Assembly: GCA_947623745.1 (NCBI GenBank)
Contig: CANQHN010000013.1
Location: forward strand, 1-64,000
Reading direction: 5' to 3'
From: an uncultured Oscillospiraceae bacterium
Lineage (GTDB): Bacteria > Bacillota > Clostridia > Oscillospirales > Oscillospiraceae
DNA length: 64,000 nucleotides
Shown in pieces: positions 42,051 through 49,881 of this stretch. The position numbers and the translations under genes are program-made. Within the stretch, counting starts at the first letter, position 1. Each line of letters starts with the position of its first letter. Below the pieces are notes generated by a model. That model was not told the DNA's origin. It saw nothing but the letters and a program-made list of their open reading frames with translations, and did not search any database.

Positions 42051-42701
42051 ATGTTCTTTTTTGATTTGGACGGCACCCTGCTGGACTCCACCGGGGTGTG
42101 GATGGACATCGACGTGGAATTTCTGGGCAAACACGGCATCTCCCCCGTCCCGGCGGACTACACCTGGTACGTCACCCACCACAGCGCCCCCGACGCCGCC
42201 CGGTACACCCGGGAGCGGTATAACCTGCCCGAGACGGCGGAGGAGATCGTGGCCGCCTGGGGGGAGATGGCCCTGGAGGCCTACTCCCACGAGCTGCCCC
42301 TCAAGCCGGGGGCGGGGCGGTTCCTGCGCTGGTGCGCGGAACTGGGGGTGCCCATGGCCATGCTCACCTCCTGCCTGCCCCACCTGTGCCGCCCCGCTCT
42401 GGAGCGCCACGGCATCGCCGGGCTGTTCCAGGCCGTGCTCACCACCGGGGAGACGGGTCTGGAGAAGGGGGACGGGGCCCTCTACCGCATGGCGGCGGAG
42501 CGGTTCGGTTTGGCGCCGGAGGCGTGCACCCTGTTCGAGGACAACCCCGGCTACTGCGCCGCGGCCAAACAGGCCGGCTATCAGGTGGTGGGGATTTTCG
42601 ACCCCCTGTTCGCCTCCCGGCAGGAGGAGCTGAGGGCCCTGTGCGGGCCGGGGCGGTATTTGAAGGATTTTGCCGATGTGGAACCGGAGCGGTTCCTTTG
42701 A
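42051..42701 (+). CDS. HAD-family hydrolase
   Basis: A 216-residue HAD phosphatase of the beta-phosphoglucomutase/phosphoglycolate phosphatase type: FFDLDGTLLD (nucleophile Asp in DLD), cap domain ~15-80, TSCL (motif II), Lys in EKGDG, and EDNPGYCAAA (motif IV). A small phosphorylated metabolite is the likely substrate, but which one is unknown. It is the last gene of the DD-carboxypeptidase-mpg-HAD operon; ATG after GGACTGAGG. Confidence 0.9.
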   Translation: MFFFDLDGTLLDSTGVWMDIDVEFLGKHGISPVPADYTWYVTHHSAPDAARYTRERYNLPETAEEIVAAWGEMALEAYSHELPLKPGAGRFLRWCAELGVPMAMLTSCLPHLCRPALERHGIAGLFQAVLTTGETGLEKGDGALYRMAAERFGLAPEACTLFEDNPGYCAAAKQAGYQVVGIFDPLFASRQEELRALCGPGRYLKDFADVEPERFL

Positions 42702-42734
42702 AAGTTCGCCGCCCAAATGGGCGGCGAACTTTTT
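42701..42734 (+). terminator. Terminator after the HAD gene
   Basis: A 14-bp perfect stem (42701-42714 with 42719-42732) ending in a T run. It lies directly before the operator region of the next operon. Confidence 0.85.
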
Positions 42735-42742
42735 CCGCAAAA

Positions 42743-42761
42743 ATTATTGACAAACGATAAT
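42743..42761 (+). promoter_or_regulatory. Operator 1 overlapping the -35
   Basis: ATTATTGACAAACGATAAT, an imperfect inverted repeat ATTATYG-ACAAA-CRATAAT. A near-identical 19-mer lies 42 bp downstream. The site covers the -35 TTGACA (42747-42752) of the promoter TTGACA-N17-TATCCT (-10 at 42770-42775). Confidence 0.65.
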
Positions 42762-42775
42762 TCCCATGATATCCT
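42747..42775 (+). promoter_or_regulatory. Promoter of the membrane protein/HTH/lipoprotein operon
   Basis: TTGACA (42747-42752), exactly 17 nt, TATCCT (42770-42775), about 43 nt before the first start codon and sandwiched between the two operators. Confidence 0.6.
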
Positions 42776-42784
42776 CCAGGTAGA

Positions 42785-42803
42785 ATTATCGACAAACAAT
42801 AAT
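42785..42803 (+). promoter_or_regulatory. Operator 2 near the ribosome site
   Basis: ATTATCGACAAACAATAAT, the second copy of the 19-mer (17 of 19 identical). It ends 3-4 nt before the GGAGG of the first gene. The centre-to-centre distance to operator 1 is 42 bp, four helical turns. Confidence 0.65.
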
Positions 42804-42817
42804 TTTTGGAGGCCGAC

Positions 42818-43816
42818 ATGAGACGCAATCTGATCTTGATCTCCGTTCCAGCCGCGATCGGCGCGGCCCTGGCCCTGCTGGGGCAGGGGGCCAAGGGAGG
42901 GCTGACCTGGGCGGGACTGTCCGCCCCACTCACCGCCGCCGGTGAGGGGTTGCGGGCCCTGTCCCTGTCCGGGGCGGCCGGGAACCTGGCCGCCTGGGCC
43001 GCCGTGCTCCTCCTCTGCGCGCTGCCCCTGCTGCTGTTCCTCCCCGCCCGGAAGCTGGGAGTGCCCAGGGGGCGGGGGGACCTGCTGCTGCCCCTGTGCT
43101 CCCTGGTGTTGCTGGCCCTGTGCTTCTTCACAGTGAACCCCACCTGGCTGGGGGAGCCAGCCTCCGCCTTCTTCCCCGTCGCGGCGCTGTGGGCCGCGGT
43201 CTCGGTGCTGGCGGCCTGGTTCGTGCTCACCCTGCTCCGGGGGTTCGACGCCGCCCCGGCCCAGGCCCTGGGGGCCGCCATCCGGCCCCTGCTCACCGGC
43301 TGCGCCGCCCTGTGGGCCCTGGGCAGCGCCTTCGGCCGGGCGGCGGAGGCCGCGGGGCGCTGGAGCGCCGTCCTGGAGGGCAACACCGCCACCGGCGGCG
43401 CACTGATAATGGGGACCCTCCCTGACTTCCCTGACTTCCCCGGCTCGCTGAACTTCACCCTGGCAGCGCTGGTCATCCTGGCCGTTCTGGAGCTGCTGCC
43501 CGACCTGCTGGCCGCCCTGACCCTGCTGTGGGGGGCGGAGCTGGCCGGGGCGCTGGGCGCTCTGACCTTCGGCCAGGCGGAGGTGGAGCTGTGCGGCAAA
43601 ACCGCCGCCAGCTGTAGGCGTGCGGCCCAGGCCGCGGCCCTGCTGTCGGCGGCGGCCAACCTGTTCCAGCTTTGCACCCTGACCGCCCTGCGCAGCTCCT
43701 ACTTCACGGTGATCCTCCCCCTGTTCCCCGTGGTGCTCTCCGCCGCGCTGTACCTGCTGTGCCGCTGTCTGGAGCGGGGAAAACAGCTCCAGGACGACAG
43801 CGACTCCATCATCTAA
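42818..43816 (+). CDS. Polytopic membrane protein, DUF2975-like C-terminus
   Basis: A 332-residue Ala/Leu-rich protein with about eight membrane segments. I do not recognise the whole. The last ~20 residues (LCRCLERGKQLQDDSDSII) resemble the end of DUF2975 (YoaS-type) proteins, which are regularly encoded just before a small Cro-like HTH gene, as here. The usual DUF2975 protein is about half this size, so the N-terminal half may be an added or duplicated module. ATG at 42818 follows TGGAGG. It is the first gene of a three-gene operon. The function is unknown. Confidence 0.65.
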   Translation: MRRNLILISVPAAIGAALALLGQGAKGGLTWAGLSAPLTAAGEGLRALSLSGAAGNLAAWAAVLLLCALPLLLFLPARKLGVPRGRGDLLLPLCSLVLLALCFFTVNPTWLGEPASAFFPVAALWAAVSVLAAWFVLTLLRGFDAAPAQALGAAIRPLLTGCAALWALGSAFGRAAEAAGRWSAVLEGNTATGGALIMGTLPDFPDFPGSLNFTLAALVILAVLELLPDLLAALTLLWGAELAGALGALTFGQAEVELCGKTAASCRRAAQAAALLSAAANLFQLCTLTALRSSYFTVILPLFPVVLSAALYLLCRCLERGKQLQDDSDSII

Positions 43817-43827
43817 GGGGGCGCGCT

Positions 43828-44061
43828 ATGGCCATCAAGGTGTACCTGAGCGAGATTTTGAAGGAGCGGGGTATGACCAGCAAGGAGCTGTGCGCCAAGG
43901 TGGGCATCACCGAGGCCAACCTGTCCATCCTCCGCTCCGGGAAGGCCAGCGGCGTGCGGTTCCACACCATCAACAAGATCTGCTACTACCTGGACTGCGG
44001 GGTGGGGGACATCCTCCGCTTCGACGGGAGATTGGAGGAGGATACGGATGACGAGAACTAG
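43828..44061 (+). CDS. Small Cro/C1-type HTH regulator (YozG-like)
   Basis: A 77-residue helix-turn-helix protein (LSEILKERGMTSKELCAKVG, ITEANLSILRSGKASGVRFH) of the HTH_26/YozG type that accompanies DUF2975 genes. It is likely a dimeric repressor; the paired 19-mer operators in front of the operon are its obvious candidate sites (inference). The start is 11 nt after the membrane-protein gene; the last 14 nt overlap the lipoprotein gene. Confidence 0.85.
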   Translation: MAIKVYLSEILKERGMTSKELCAKVGITEANLSILRSGKASGVRFHTINKICYYLDCGVGDILRFDGRLEEDTDDEN

Positions 44062-45028
44062 ACGGCTCCTCGCGGCCCTGCTGTGCGCCGCCCTGGCCCT
44101 CACCGGCTGCCTGGCCCAGCCGGAACGGGCACCCAAGCAGGGCAGTCAGGACCGGTTTATCGGCCTGTATGTGATAGGCGAGCTGCCCGGCGGGGGGAAC
44201 TGGGCCCGGGATGCTTTTTACGACAACCCCAATCTCACCAGCTACGGCACAGACGATGTGACCATCCCGGGCGCCGGCGAGGTCAGCTTTGACCGGGAGG
44301 TGCTCTTCGCGGAGCAGAACGACGCAGGTGACTACTTTTTCCCCGGCATGGAGGGGGGCTACTCCCTTTTCTTGTACAACATTGAGCGGGAGTGGGGCCA
44401 CGCCAACGCTGTCCAGAGCAATATGGCCCCCGGCGAGGACGGCGGGGGCACCAGGATCAAGGTCACCGACGAGGGGGAGGAGAACTCCATCAGCGGCACG
44501 ATCTATGTGGGCCCGCCCCTGGGCGTGGGGGACGACTGGAACACCTGGGAACACCAGCAGGAGCAGGTCATCTGGACGGCCTACCGGGTCTACCAGACCC
44601 CGGACGGACGGGTCTACACCGACGGCTCCGGGGACAGCTACGGCGGGCCGGGCTTCAGCGTCACCACCACGGAGAGCAGCACCGAGACGGTGGACGGGGA
44701 GAGCCGGACCTGCTCTCTGGCGGTGACCCTGTCCATCCGGGAGTCCAACCGGCTGGAGACGGTCACCCTGCGGCAGTTTGACGAGGAGGACCAGCTCCTG
44801 CGCACCGATACCGTCGAGGCCGGCCAGACCGGGCAGGACATGGAGGCGGTCCCCCTCCCCCTGGACCCCGGGGCGGCCTATGTGCTGTCCACCCTGTCCT
44901 ACGCCGACGGCACCTCCAGCCGGGAGCTGCGTAACGTGGAGCCCGGCCGCACGGAGCCCATCCTTCTCGACTTTGTATTCCTGGACCCGGCGGGGCGGGG
45001 CTACCTGGCCTCGGTGGAGCTGGATTAG
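44048..45028 (+). CDS. Lipoprotein of unknown function
   Basis: A 326-residue lipoprotein (signal peptide ending ALTGCL, Cys20) rich in Asp/Glu/Gly and beta-strand patterns, with no recognised domain. An N-terminal part (FIGLYVIGELPGGGNW) is followed by a large extracytoplasmic region; no catalytic motif stands out. It overlaps the HTH gene by 14 nt, so it belongs to the same regulated operon as the membrane protein and is likely its surface partner. It ends at a terminator. Confidence 0.7.
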   Translation: MTRTRRLLAALLCAALALTGCLAQPERAPKQGSQDRFIGLYVIGELPGGGNWARDAFYDNPNLTSYGTDDVTIPGAGEVSFDREVLFAEQNDAGDYFFPGMEGGYSLFLYNIEREWGHANAVQSNMAPGEDGGGTRIKVTDEGEENSISGTIYVGPPLGVGDDWNTWEHQQEQVIWTAYRVYQTPDGRVYTDGSGDSYGGPGFSVTTTESSTETVDGESRTCSLAVTLSIRESNRLETVTLRQFDEEDQLLRTDTVEAGQTGQDMEAVPLPLDPGAAYVLSTLSYADGTSSRELRNVEPGRTEPILLDFVFLDPAGRGYLASVELD

Positions 45029-45048
45029 ACCTTGACCACTCCCGTTTC

Positions 45049-45090
45049 GGGCGGGCCGTGAAAAACGCGGCCCGCCCTCTTATTATTTTC
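45049..45090 (+). terminator. Terminator of the HTH/lipoprotein operon
   Basis: GGGCGGGCCG (45049-45058) with CGGCCCGCCC (45068-45077), 9-nt loop, then TCTTATTATTTT. Confidence 0.8.
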
Positions 45091-45138
45091 TCCATTTGTT
45101 AATATAATATTAAATATTAGATTTAATCATTTTTGATA

Positions 45139-45167
45139 TTGATAATTCCCGGCGGCGGTGGTATACT
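45139..45167 (+). promoter_or_regulatory. Promoter of the hemolysin III gene
   Basis: TTGATA (45139-45144), 17-nt spacer, TATACT (45162-45167). A second TTGATA lies 6 nt upstream. Confidence 0.6.
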
Positions 45168-45208
45168 AACTACAGTAAAGCATCCGCCCTTCCTGGAAAG
45201 GAGTTCTT

Positions 45209-45937
45209 ATGTCTCATCCCGTTACAAGAACCGTTTCCGCCCCCGAGCTGACCATCCCCCGTCCCAGCCGCCGCCCCCGTGCCAAGCGGGACCCCTACGA
45301 CGGGCTGCGCCCCTGGTCGGCCATCACCCACGGGATCGGGGCCGTTCTGGCCGTCATCGGCACCGCCCTGCTCCTGCTGCGGGCCGGCGGGCCGGGGGCC
45401 CTCAGATTCTGGGCCTTCGCCGTCTACGGCATCTCCATGATCGGGCTGTACACCGCCTCCACCCTGTACCACTGTATTAACACCACCGTGGCCGGGCGGC
45501 TGGCCCTGCGCAAATTCGACCACTGCTCCATCTACCTGCTCATCGCCGGCAGCTACACCCCCATCTGCCTGGTGGCCCTGGGCACCACCCAGGCGCTGAT
45601 CCTGTGCGGCGCGGTGTGGGCGGTGGGCTTGGCGGGGATGGTGCTGTCCATCGCCTGGATCGACTGCCCCCGGTGGCTGACCAGCGGGGTGTACCTGTTC
45701 ATGGGCTGGCTGGCCATCACCGCCGTGGGCCCCCTCGTCCGGGCCCTGCCCCCCGCAGGCATGTTCGCCCTGGTGCTGGGCGGGGTGCTCTACTCGGTGG
45801 GCGGCGTGCTGTACGCGGTGAAGTGGCCGGGCCGGAACAACCCCCGCTTCGGCTGCCACGAGATCTTCCACGTGTTCATCCTCCTGGGCAGCATGTGCCA
45901 CTTCTGGCTGATCTATCAGGTAGCAGCGGCCCTGTAA
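45209..45937 (+). CDS. Hemolysin III/PAQR-family membrane protein
   Basis: A 242-residue protein with seven membrane segments after a basic ~30-residue N-terminus. Family motifs: ITHGIGAVLAV, STLYHC, FDHCSIYLLIAGSYTP and the late HEIFHVFILLGS; the conserved His/Asp residues form a metal site in PAQR proteins. The hemolysin name is historical; a role in membrane lipid homeostasis is more likely. It is a single gene with its own promoter and terminator. Confidence 0.9.
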   Translation: MSHPVTRTVSAPELTIPRPSRRPRAKRDPYDGLRPWSAITHGIGAVLAVIGTALLLLRAGGPGALRFWAFAVYGISMIGLYTASTLYHCINTTVAGRLALRKFDHCSIYLLIAGSYTPICLVALGTTQALILCGAVWAVGLAGMVLSIAWIDCPRWLTSGVYLFMGWLAITAVGPLVRALPPAGMFALVLGGVLYSVGGVLYAVKWPGRNNPRFGCHEIFHVFILLGSMCHFWLIYQVAAAL

Positions 45938-45956
45938 TTCAAAACCAAATCAAAAC

Positions 45957-45990
45957 CCAGCGGCCGCAGCCTTTTGGCTGCGGCCGCTGG
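45957..45990. terminator. Bidirectional hairpin between hemolysin III and gluQRS
   Basis: A 15-bp perfect stem CCAGCGGCCGCAGCC (45957-45971) with 45976-45990, loop TTTT, followed by TCTTCTGTTTT. Confidence 0.8.
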
Positions 45991-46003
45991 TCTTCTGTTT
46001 TCC

Positions 46004-46930
46004 TCATTGGGGGCCGATCCGGATGTCCTCCCGGGGCAACTTATCCCAGGCGAACAGGGGCAGGAGCTCCCGGGGGGTGATGCCCTCCGGCCGGTCGATG
46101 AGCCCGGCCAGCCAGGCCAGACGTCCCACCAACTCGGGGGCGGAGCACTGCTTCTGGAGCTGTCCCAGCTCCTGGTCCCGGTCCCGCTTGGCCAGCCTCC
46201 GCCCGTCGGCGGCCAGCAGCAGCGGCACGTGGCCGTACTCCGGCCGGGGACAGGCCAGCAGGTCCTGGAGGTAGTTCTGGCGGGGCGTGGAGTCCAGCAG
46301 GTCCCTCCCCCGCACCACCTGGGTGACCCCCATGGCCGCATCGTCCACCACCACGGCCAGCTGATAGGCGTACACCCCGTCGGACCGGCGCAGGATAAAG
46401 TCCCCGCAGTCCCGCTCCAAATTTTCCTGAAATACCCCCTGGAGCAGGTCGGTAAAAGCGTACTTCCTGTCCGGGACGCGGACGCGCCATGCGGGCCGCC
46501 TGGTTTTGGCCAGCCCGACCCGCTCCGCCGCGCTGAGGCGGCGGCACCGGCCGTCGTAGACCTGGACGCCGTCGGAGCGGTGAGGGGCCGAGGCGGCCAG
46601 CCGCTCCGCCCGGGTGCAGAAGCAGGGATAGACCAGCCCCTGGCGCTCCAGCTGCGCAAAGGCGGCGGCATAGAGCTCCGTCCGCGCGCTCTGGTAAACG
46701 GGGGCCCCGTCCCAGTCCAGGCCCAGCCACTCCAGGTCCCGCATCACCTGATCGCAGTACTCCCGCCGGCAGCGGTCCGGGTCCAGGTCCTCCAGCCGGA
46801 GCACCACGCTCCCCCCGGCGCTCCGGACGGACAGCCAGGCGATCAGGCAGGCCCACAGGTTGCCCAGGTGCATCCGCCCGCTGGGGCTGGGGGCGAAGCG
46901 CCCCACGACCCGGCCGGACGGGCCGCTCAT
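46004..46930 (-). CDS. gluQRS: Glutamyl-Q tRNA(Asp) synthetase
   Basis: A 308-residue GluRS paralogue lacking the anticodon-binding domain. It activates glutamate and attaches it to queuosine in tRNA-Asp. Class I signature SPSGRMHLGNL, a cysteine zinc knuckle (YPCFCTRAE ... GRCRRL) and a KMSKS-like GRRLAKRD. The start at 46930 (GGAGGAG upstream) gives the family's usual N-terminus; a GTG at 46993 would add 21 residues. It lies 63 nt after the zincin gene and is probably cotranscribed. Confidence 0.92.
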   Translation of the reverse strand: MSGPSGRVVGRFAPSPSGRMHLGNLWACLIAWLSVRSAGGSVVLRLEDLDPDRCRREYCDQVMRDLEWLGLDWDGAPVYQSARTELYAAAFAQLERQGLVYPCFCTRAERLAASAPHRSDGVQVYDGRCRRLSAAERVGLAKTRRPAWRVRVPDRKYAFTDLLQGVFQENLERDCGDFILRRSDGVYAYQLAVVVDDAAMGVTQVVRGRDLLDSTPRQNYLQDLLACPRPEYGHVPLLLAADGRRLAKRDRDQELGQLQKQCSAPELVGRLAWLAGLIDRPEGITPRELLPLFAWDKLPREDIRIGPQ

Positions 46931-46993
46931 CTGCTCCTCCGGCGGCGGGACGGGACCCGGCCTGTCCTGAAAAAGTCGATCCTGCTCACGCAC

Positions 46994-47389
46994 TCAGTCC
47001 TCCTCCCCGCCGTCCGCGTCCCCATACTCCTCCAGGGCCTGGCGCAGGAACTCCGCGTCCTTGTCGTCCAGGTCGTGGAGCATGGCGGTGTCCTCCATGT
47101 GGTGGGTGAATTCGTGGGCCACGGTGGCGAAGATCTCCTCCCGCCACGCCTGCTCGTCCTCCTCCGCCAGCACGGCGGCGAAGGAGCCGTAGTAGAGCAG
47201 GATGTATCGCCCCAGCATGTCGTGGCAGTACTCCCCCATGATGTACATCTCCCCCTCGGGGAAATCCGGGTCGGGCAGGGCCTGCTCCTCCAGCTGGATC
47301 CCGCCGTCCAGCTCCCGGAAAAAGGCGTCGGGGAACTCCCCGGCGATCTCCTCCAGCAGGTCGCCCATCCGCTCATAGCTCAGGACCAC
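46994..47389 (-). CDS. Zincin-like metallopeptidase family protein
   Basis: A 131-residue member of the minigluzincin-like family PF06262. The zinc motif HEFTH is present (TVAHEFTHHMED), with acidic residues on both sides. The small size and lack of a signal peptide are typical. The substrate is unknown. GTG at 47389 is preferred because AAAGGGAG lies upstream; a longer start at 47410 is possible. The promoter lies only 24 nt upstream. Confidence 0.8.
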   Translation of the reverse strand: MVLSYERMGDLLEEIAGEFPDAFFRELDGGIQLEEQALPDPDFPEGEMYIMGEYCHDMLGRYILLYYGSFAAVLAEEDEQAWREEIFATVAHEFTHHMEDTAMLHDLDDKDAEFLRQALEEYGDADGGEED

Positions 47390-47412
47390 AAAACCACTCC
47401 CTTTCCACACCC

Positions 47413-47441
47413 ATTATACCGCCTGCCGGACGGGGCCGCAA
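47413..47441 (-). promoter_or_regulatory. Promoter of zincin-gluQRS
   Basis: Minus strand TTGCGG (47436-47441), 17-nt spacer, TATAAT (47413-47418). Confidence 0.65.
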
Positions 47442-47714
47442 GTCTGAACCAGCTTCCCTGCACCGCCCGGCCCGGAGCGGCCGGTTTTTTCCTCCGGGGC
47501 CGGGGCTTGACATAACAGGCCCCCCGGCGGCCTGTCTACAAAAAGTTTTACACACTTTCCACAGTTTTTTCCACAAAAATTTGGAAAAGGGCCCGAGGTT
47601 TCCGTCGAAAAGGCCCGGATTTCAAATCCATTTCCCACCTTCGGGCCGGGAAAACGGTCTGTTTTAGTTTACATAACTCCTAAATTCCGTTTCAAACAGT
47701 ACAAAACGTAGCAA

Positions 47715-47743
47715 GCCGGGCCCCAGAAGGGCCCGGCCCGTTT
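47715..47743. terminator. Hairpin after tsaD
   Basis: GCCGGGCCC (47715-47723) with GGGCCCGGC (47729-47737), loop of 5. The T run (CGTTTTT) is on the plus-strand side, so it is a poor terminator for tsaD itself; on the minus strand CTTGCTACGTTTT follows. Confidence 0.5.
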
Positions 47744-47744
47744 T

Positions 47745-48755
47745 TCACCCCAGAGAGATATCCCGGGTGGCGTAGGCGTTCAGCTCCAGGCCGGCCCGCC
47801 GGCCTGCCAGGTACTCGTAGTACCCCTGGCAGCCGATCATGGCGGCGTTGTCGCCGCACCAGCGCAGCTCGGGCAGGTACAGCCTGTCCCCGCTCCCGGC
47901 GCAGGCCGCCTGGAGGTCGGCGCGGATGCGGCTGTTGGCGGCCACGCCCCCGGCGATGGCGACCTTACCGTACCCCCGCTCCGCCGCGGCCTCCATCACC
48001 CGGGGCACCAGGGACTCGCTCACCGCCCGGCCGAAGCTGGCGGCGAAGCTGGGCAGCTCCAGCTCCTCCCCCTTCTGCTGGGCGTTGTGGATCAGGTTCA
48101 GCGCGGCGGTCTTGAGGCCGGAGAAGGACATATCCAGCTCCGCCCCCTGGACGTGGGCCCGGGGCAGCTCATACCGGCTGTCGTCCCCCCCATGGGCCAG
48201 GGCGTCCATGGGTGCGCCGCCGGGGTAGCCGATGCCCAGCACCCGGGCCACCTTGTCAAAGCACTCCCCCGCCGCGTCGTCCCGGGTGGAGCCCAGCACC
48301 TCCATGTCCGTGTAGAACCTGACGTCCACGATGGCGGTGGTGCCGCCGGACACGCACAGGCAGACGAAGGGGGGCTCCAGCTCCGGATAGGTCAGGTAGT
48401 TGGCGGCGATGTGCCCCCGGACGTGGTGGACGGGGATCAAGGGCACCCCCAGGGCCATGGCCGCCCCCTTGGCAAAGTTGACCCCCACCAGTACCGCGCC
48501 GATGAGGCCGGGGGCGTAGGTCACCGCCACGGCGTCCACCTGGCCCTTGGACAACCCGGACTGCTCCAGGGCCAGGTCGGTCAGGCCGGTGATGGACTCG
48601 ATGTGCTTGCGGGAGGCGAGCTCCGGTACCACGCCGCCGTAGATCCGGTGCATCTCGATCTGGGAGGACACGCAGCTGGACAGCACGGTCCGGCCGTTCC
48701 GGACCACGGCGGCGGCGGTGTCGTCACAGGAGGATTCAATGGCCAAAATATTCAT
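47745..48755 (-). CDS. tsaD: tRNA N6-threonylcarbamoyladenosine synthase TsaD
   Basis: A 336-residue TsaD (Gcp/YgjD), the transferase that puts the threonylcarbamoyl group on A37 of ANN-decoding tRNAs. Motifs: AIESSCDDTAAAV at the N-terminus, metal histidines in PVHHVRGH, VSGGTTA and a C-terminal RWCGDNAAMI. It works with TsaB, TsaC and TsaE, none of which are in the window. It follows the GNAT gene by 9 nt in the rimI-GNAT-tsaD operon. Confidence 0.97.
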   Translation of the reverse strand: MNILAIESSCDDTAAAVVRNGRTVLSSCVSSQIEMHRIYGGVVPELASRKHIESITGLTDLALEQSGLSKGQVDAVAVTYAPGLIGAVLVGVNFAKGAAMALGVPLIPVHHVRGHIAANYLTYPELEPPFVCLCVSGGTTAIVDVRFYTDMEVLGSTRDDAAGECFDKVARVLGIGYPGGAPMDALAHGGDDSRYELPRAHVQGAELDMSFSGLKTAALNLIHNAQQKGEELELPSFAASFGRAVSESLVPRVMEAAAERGYGKVAIAGGVAANSRIRADLQAACAGSGDRLYLPELRWCGDNAAMIGCQGYYEYLAGRRAGLELNAYATRDISLG

Positions 48756-48764
48756 AGGTTCCCC

Positions 48765-49307
48765 TCACAGGATCTTCAAAAAATGTTTCATAAAGTGGTC
48801 AGACACCCCGGAGCGGTACAGCTCCAGGTAGGCGTCCCGCAGGTTTTCGCCCTCCCCCAGGACCAGCACCTGGTAGTGGACGCCGTACAGCAGCACGTCG
48901 AACCCGGCGTACCGGAACCCCAGCCGCCGGTAGAACCCCAGCCGCCGCTCCTGGAGGGCACGCTCCTCCGGCCGCTCCGCCGTGGGGGCCTCCGACTCCA
49001 CCAGGACGGGTCGGCCCGGCAGATAGCGCTCCGCCGCACGGCGGACCAGCTCTGCCCCCAGGCCCTCTCCCCGGCGCTCCGGGACGGTGAGCAGATAGTC
49101 CAGCAGGACGCACTTCTGGCTGTGCCAGAACAGCCCCCAGCTCACCTCCCGGTCCCCGTCCTCCAGGGCCAGGGGGTCGTAGCAGCCCGCCCTCATATGG
49201 GCGGCCATGACGGAGTAGGGCTTGAGCTCGTTGGGGGGGAAGGCCCGGCGCAGCGCCGTCTTATGCAGTTGTTTCAGCTCCGGGGCCGTCAGCAGGCGCA
49301 GTTCCAT
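48765..49307 (-). CDS. GNAT-family N-acetyltransferase
   Basis: A 180-residue GNAT protein. The acetyl-CoA motif is visible in modified form (LTVPERRGEGLGAELVRRA) with a late FYRRLGFRYAGF. The target is unknown. Its first 47 nt overlap the end of rimI and it runs into tsaD with 9 nt between, so it is tightly embedded in the operon. Confidence 0.87.
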   Translation of the reverse strand: MELRLLTAPELKQLHKTALRRAFPPNELKPYSVMAAHMRAGCYDPLALEDGDREVSWGLFWHSQKCVLLDYLLTVPERRGEGLGAELVRRAAERYLPGRPVLVESEAPTAERPEERALQERRLGFYRRLGFRYAGFDVLLYGVHYQVLVLGEGENLRDAYLELYRSGVSDHFMKHFLKIL

Positions 49308-49749
49308 GGCCGAACTCCCTTGTCATGATGATGGCGTCCTCTCTGGGGCGCTGGTAGTAGTCCCGCCGGCGGCCGGCCTCCTCAAAGCCGAACTTCCGGT
49401 ACAGGGCGATGGCCGCCGCGTTGGAGGCGCGCACCTCCAGGGTGAGGAAGGCCAGGCGCTCCTGCCCGAAGCGGCAGAACACGTCCAGCAGGGCGGAGGC
49501 CACCCCGTGGCGGCGGGCGGCGGGCTCCACGGCGATGTTGTCGATGTACCCCTCGTCCAGCACCGCGGTCAGCCCCGCGTAGCCCAGCACGCCCCCCTCC
49601 CCGTCCTCGGCCACGATAAAGCTGGCCTGGGGGTTGTAGAGCTCCTCCTCCAGGGAGGCATAGCTCCAGGGGTCGGCGAAGCACTCCCGCTCCAGGGCGG
49701 CGATCTGCTCCAAATGGCTGCGGTCCATGGGGACGATGACGTATTCCAT
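49261..49749 (-). CDS. rimI: Ribosomal protein S18-alanine N-acetyltransferase
   Basis: A 162-residue RimI-type GNAT (YIDNIAVEPAARRHGVASAL, LEVRASNAAAIALYRKFGF, RRRDYY). It acetylates the N-terminus of S18; RimI genes are classic neighbours of tsaD/tsaB. The C-terminal ~15 residues lie in the overlap with the next gene. ATG follows GGAGGTCCCCT. Confidence 0.9.
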   Translation of the reverse strand: MEYVIVPMDRSHLEQIAALERECFADPWSYASLEEELYNPQASFIVAEDGEGGVLGYAGLTAVLDEGYIDNIAVEPAARRHGVASALLDVFCRFGQERLAFLTLEVRASNAAAIALYRKFGFEEAGRRRDYYQRPREDAIIMTREFGHGTAPADGPGAETTA

Positions 49750-49881
49750 AGGGGACCTCCTTCCCGGATTTGGTGTGTATTATACAATAAAACGGCGCGC
49801 TTTGTAAAGGGGCGGTTTGGGGCCCGGCCCCTTTCGGATGTGCCCGATCCCAGATGATTCCCGTTATTTGTAAATTCCCTC

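Larger units (their letters stand above)
47390..47744. other. Intergenic region with 9-mer cluster and structured segments
   Basis: It holds the zincin promoter, a cluster of three DnaA-box-like 9-mers (47546-47575), a long-range pairing GGCCCGAGG...CCTTCGGGCC around 47597-47648 enclosing the palindrome GGATTTCAAATCC, and a GC hairpin at 47715-47737. None of these has a gene. See findings. Confidence 0.45.

Noticed and set aside
47615-47646. GGATTTCAAATCC resembling a tRNA T-arm
   Set aside because: No anticodon arm and no 3' acceptor half at the right distance; the surrounding pairing is of a different shape.
47715-47743. A rightward small-RNA terminator with T run
   Set aside because: I could not find a good rightward promoter with a defined product in 47390-47715, so a plus-strand gene is not supported.
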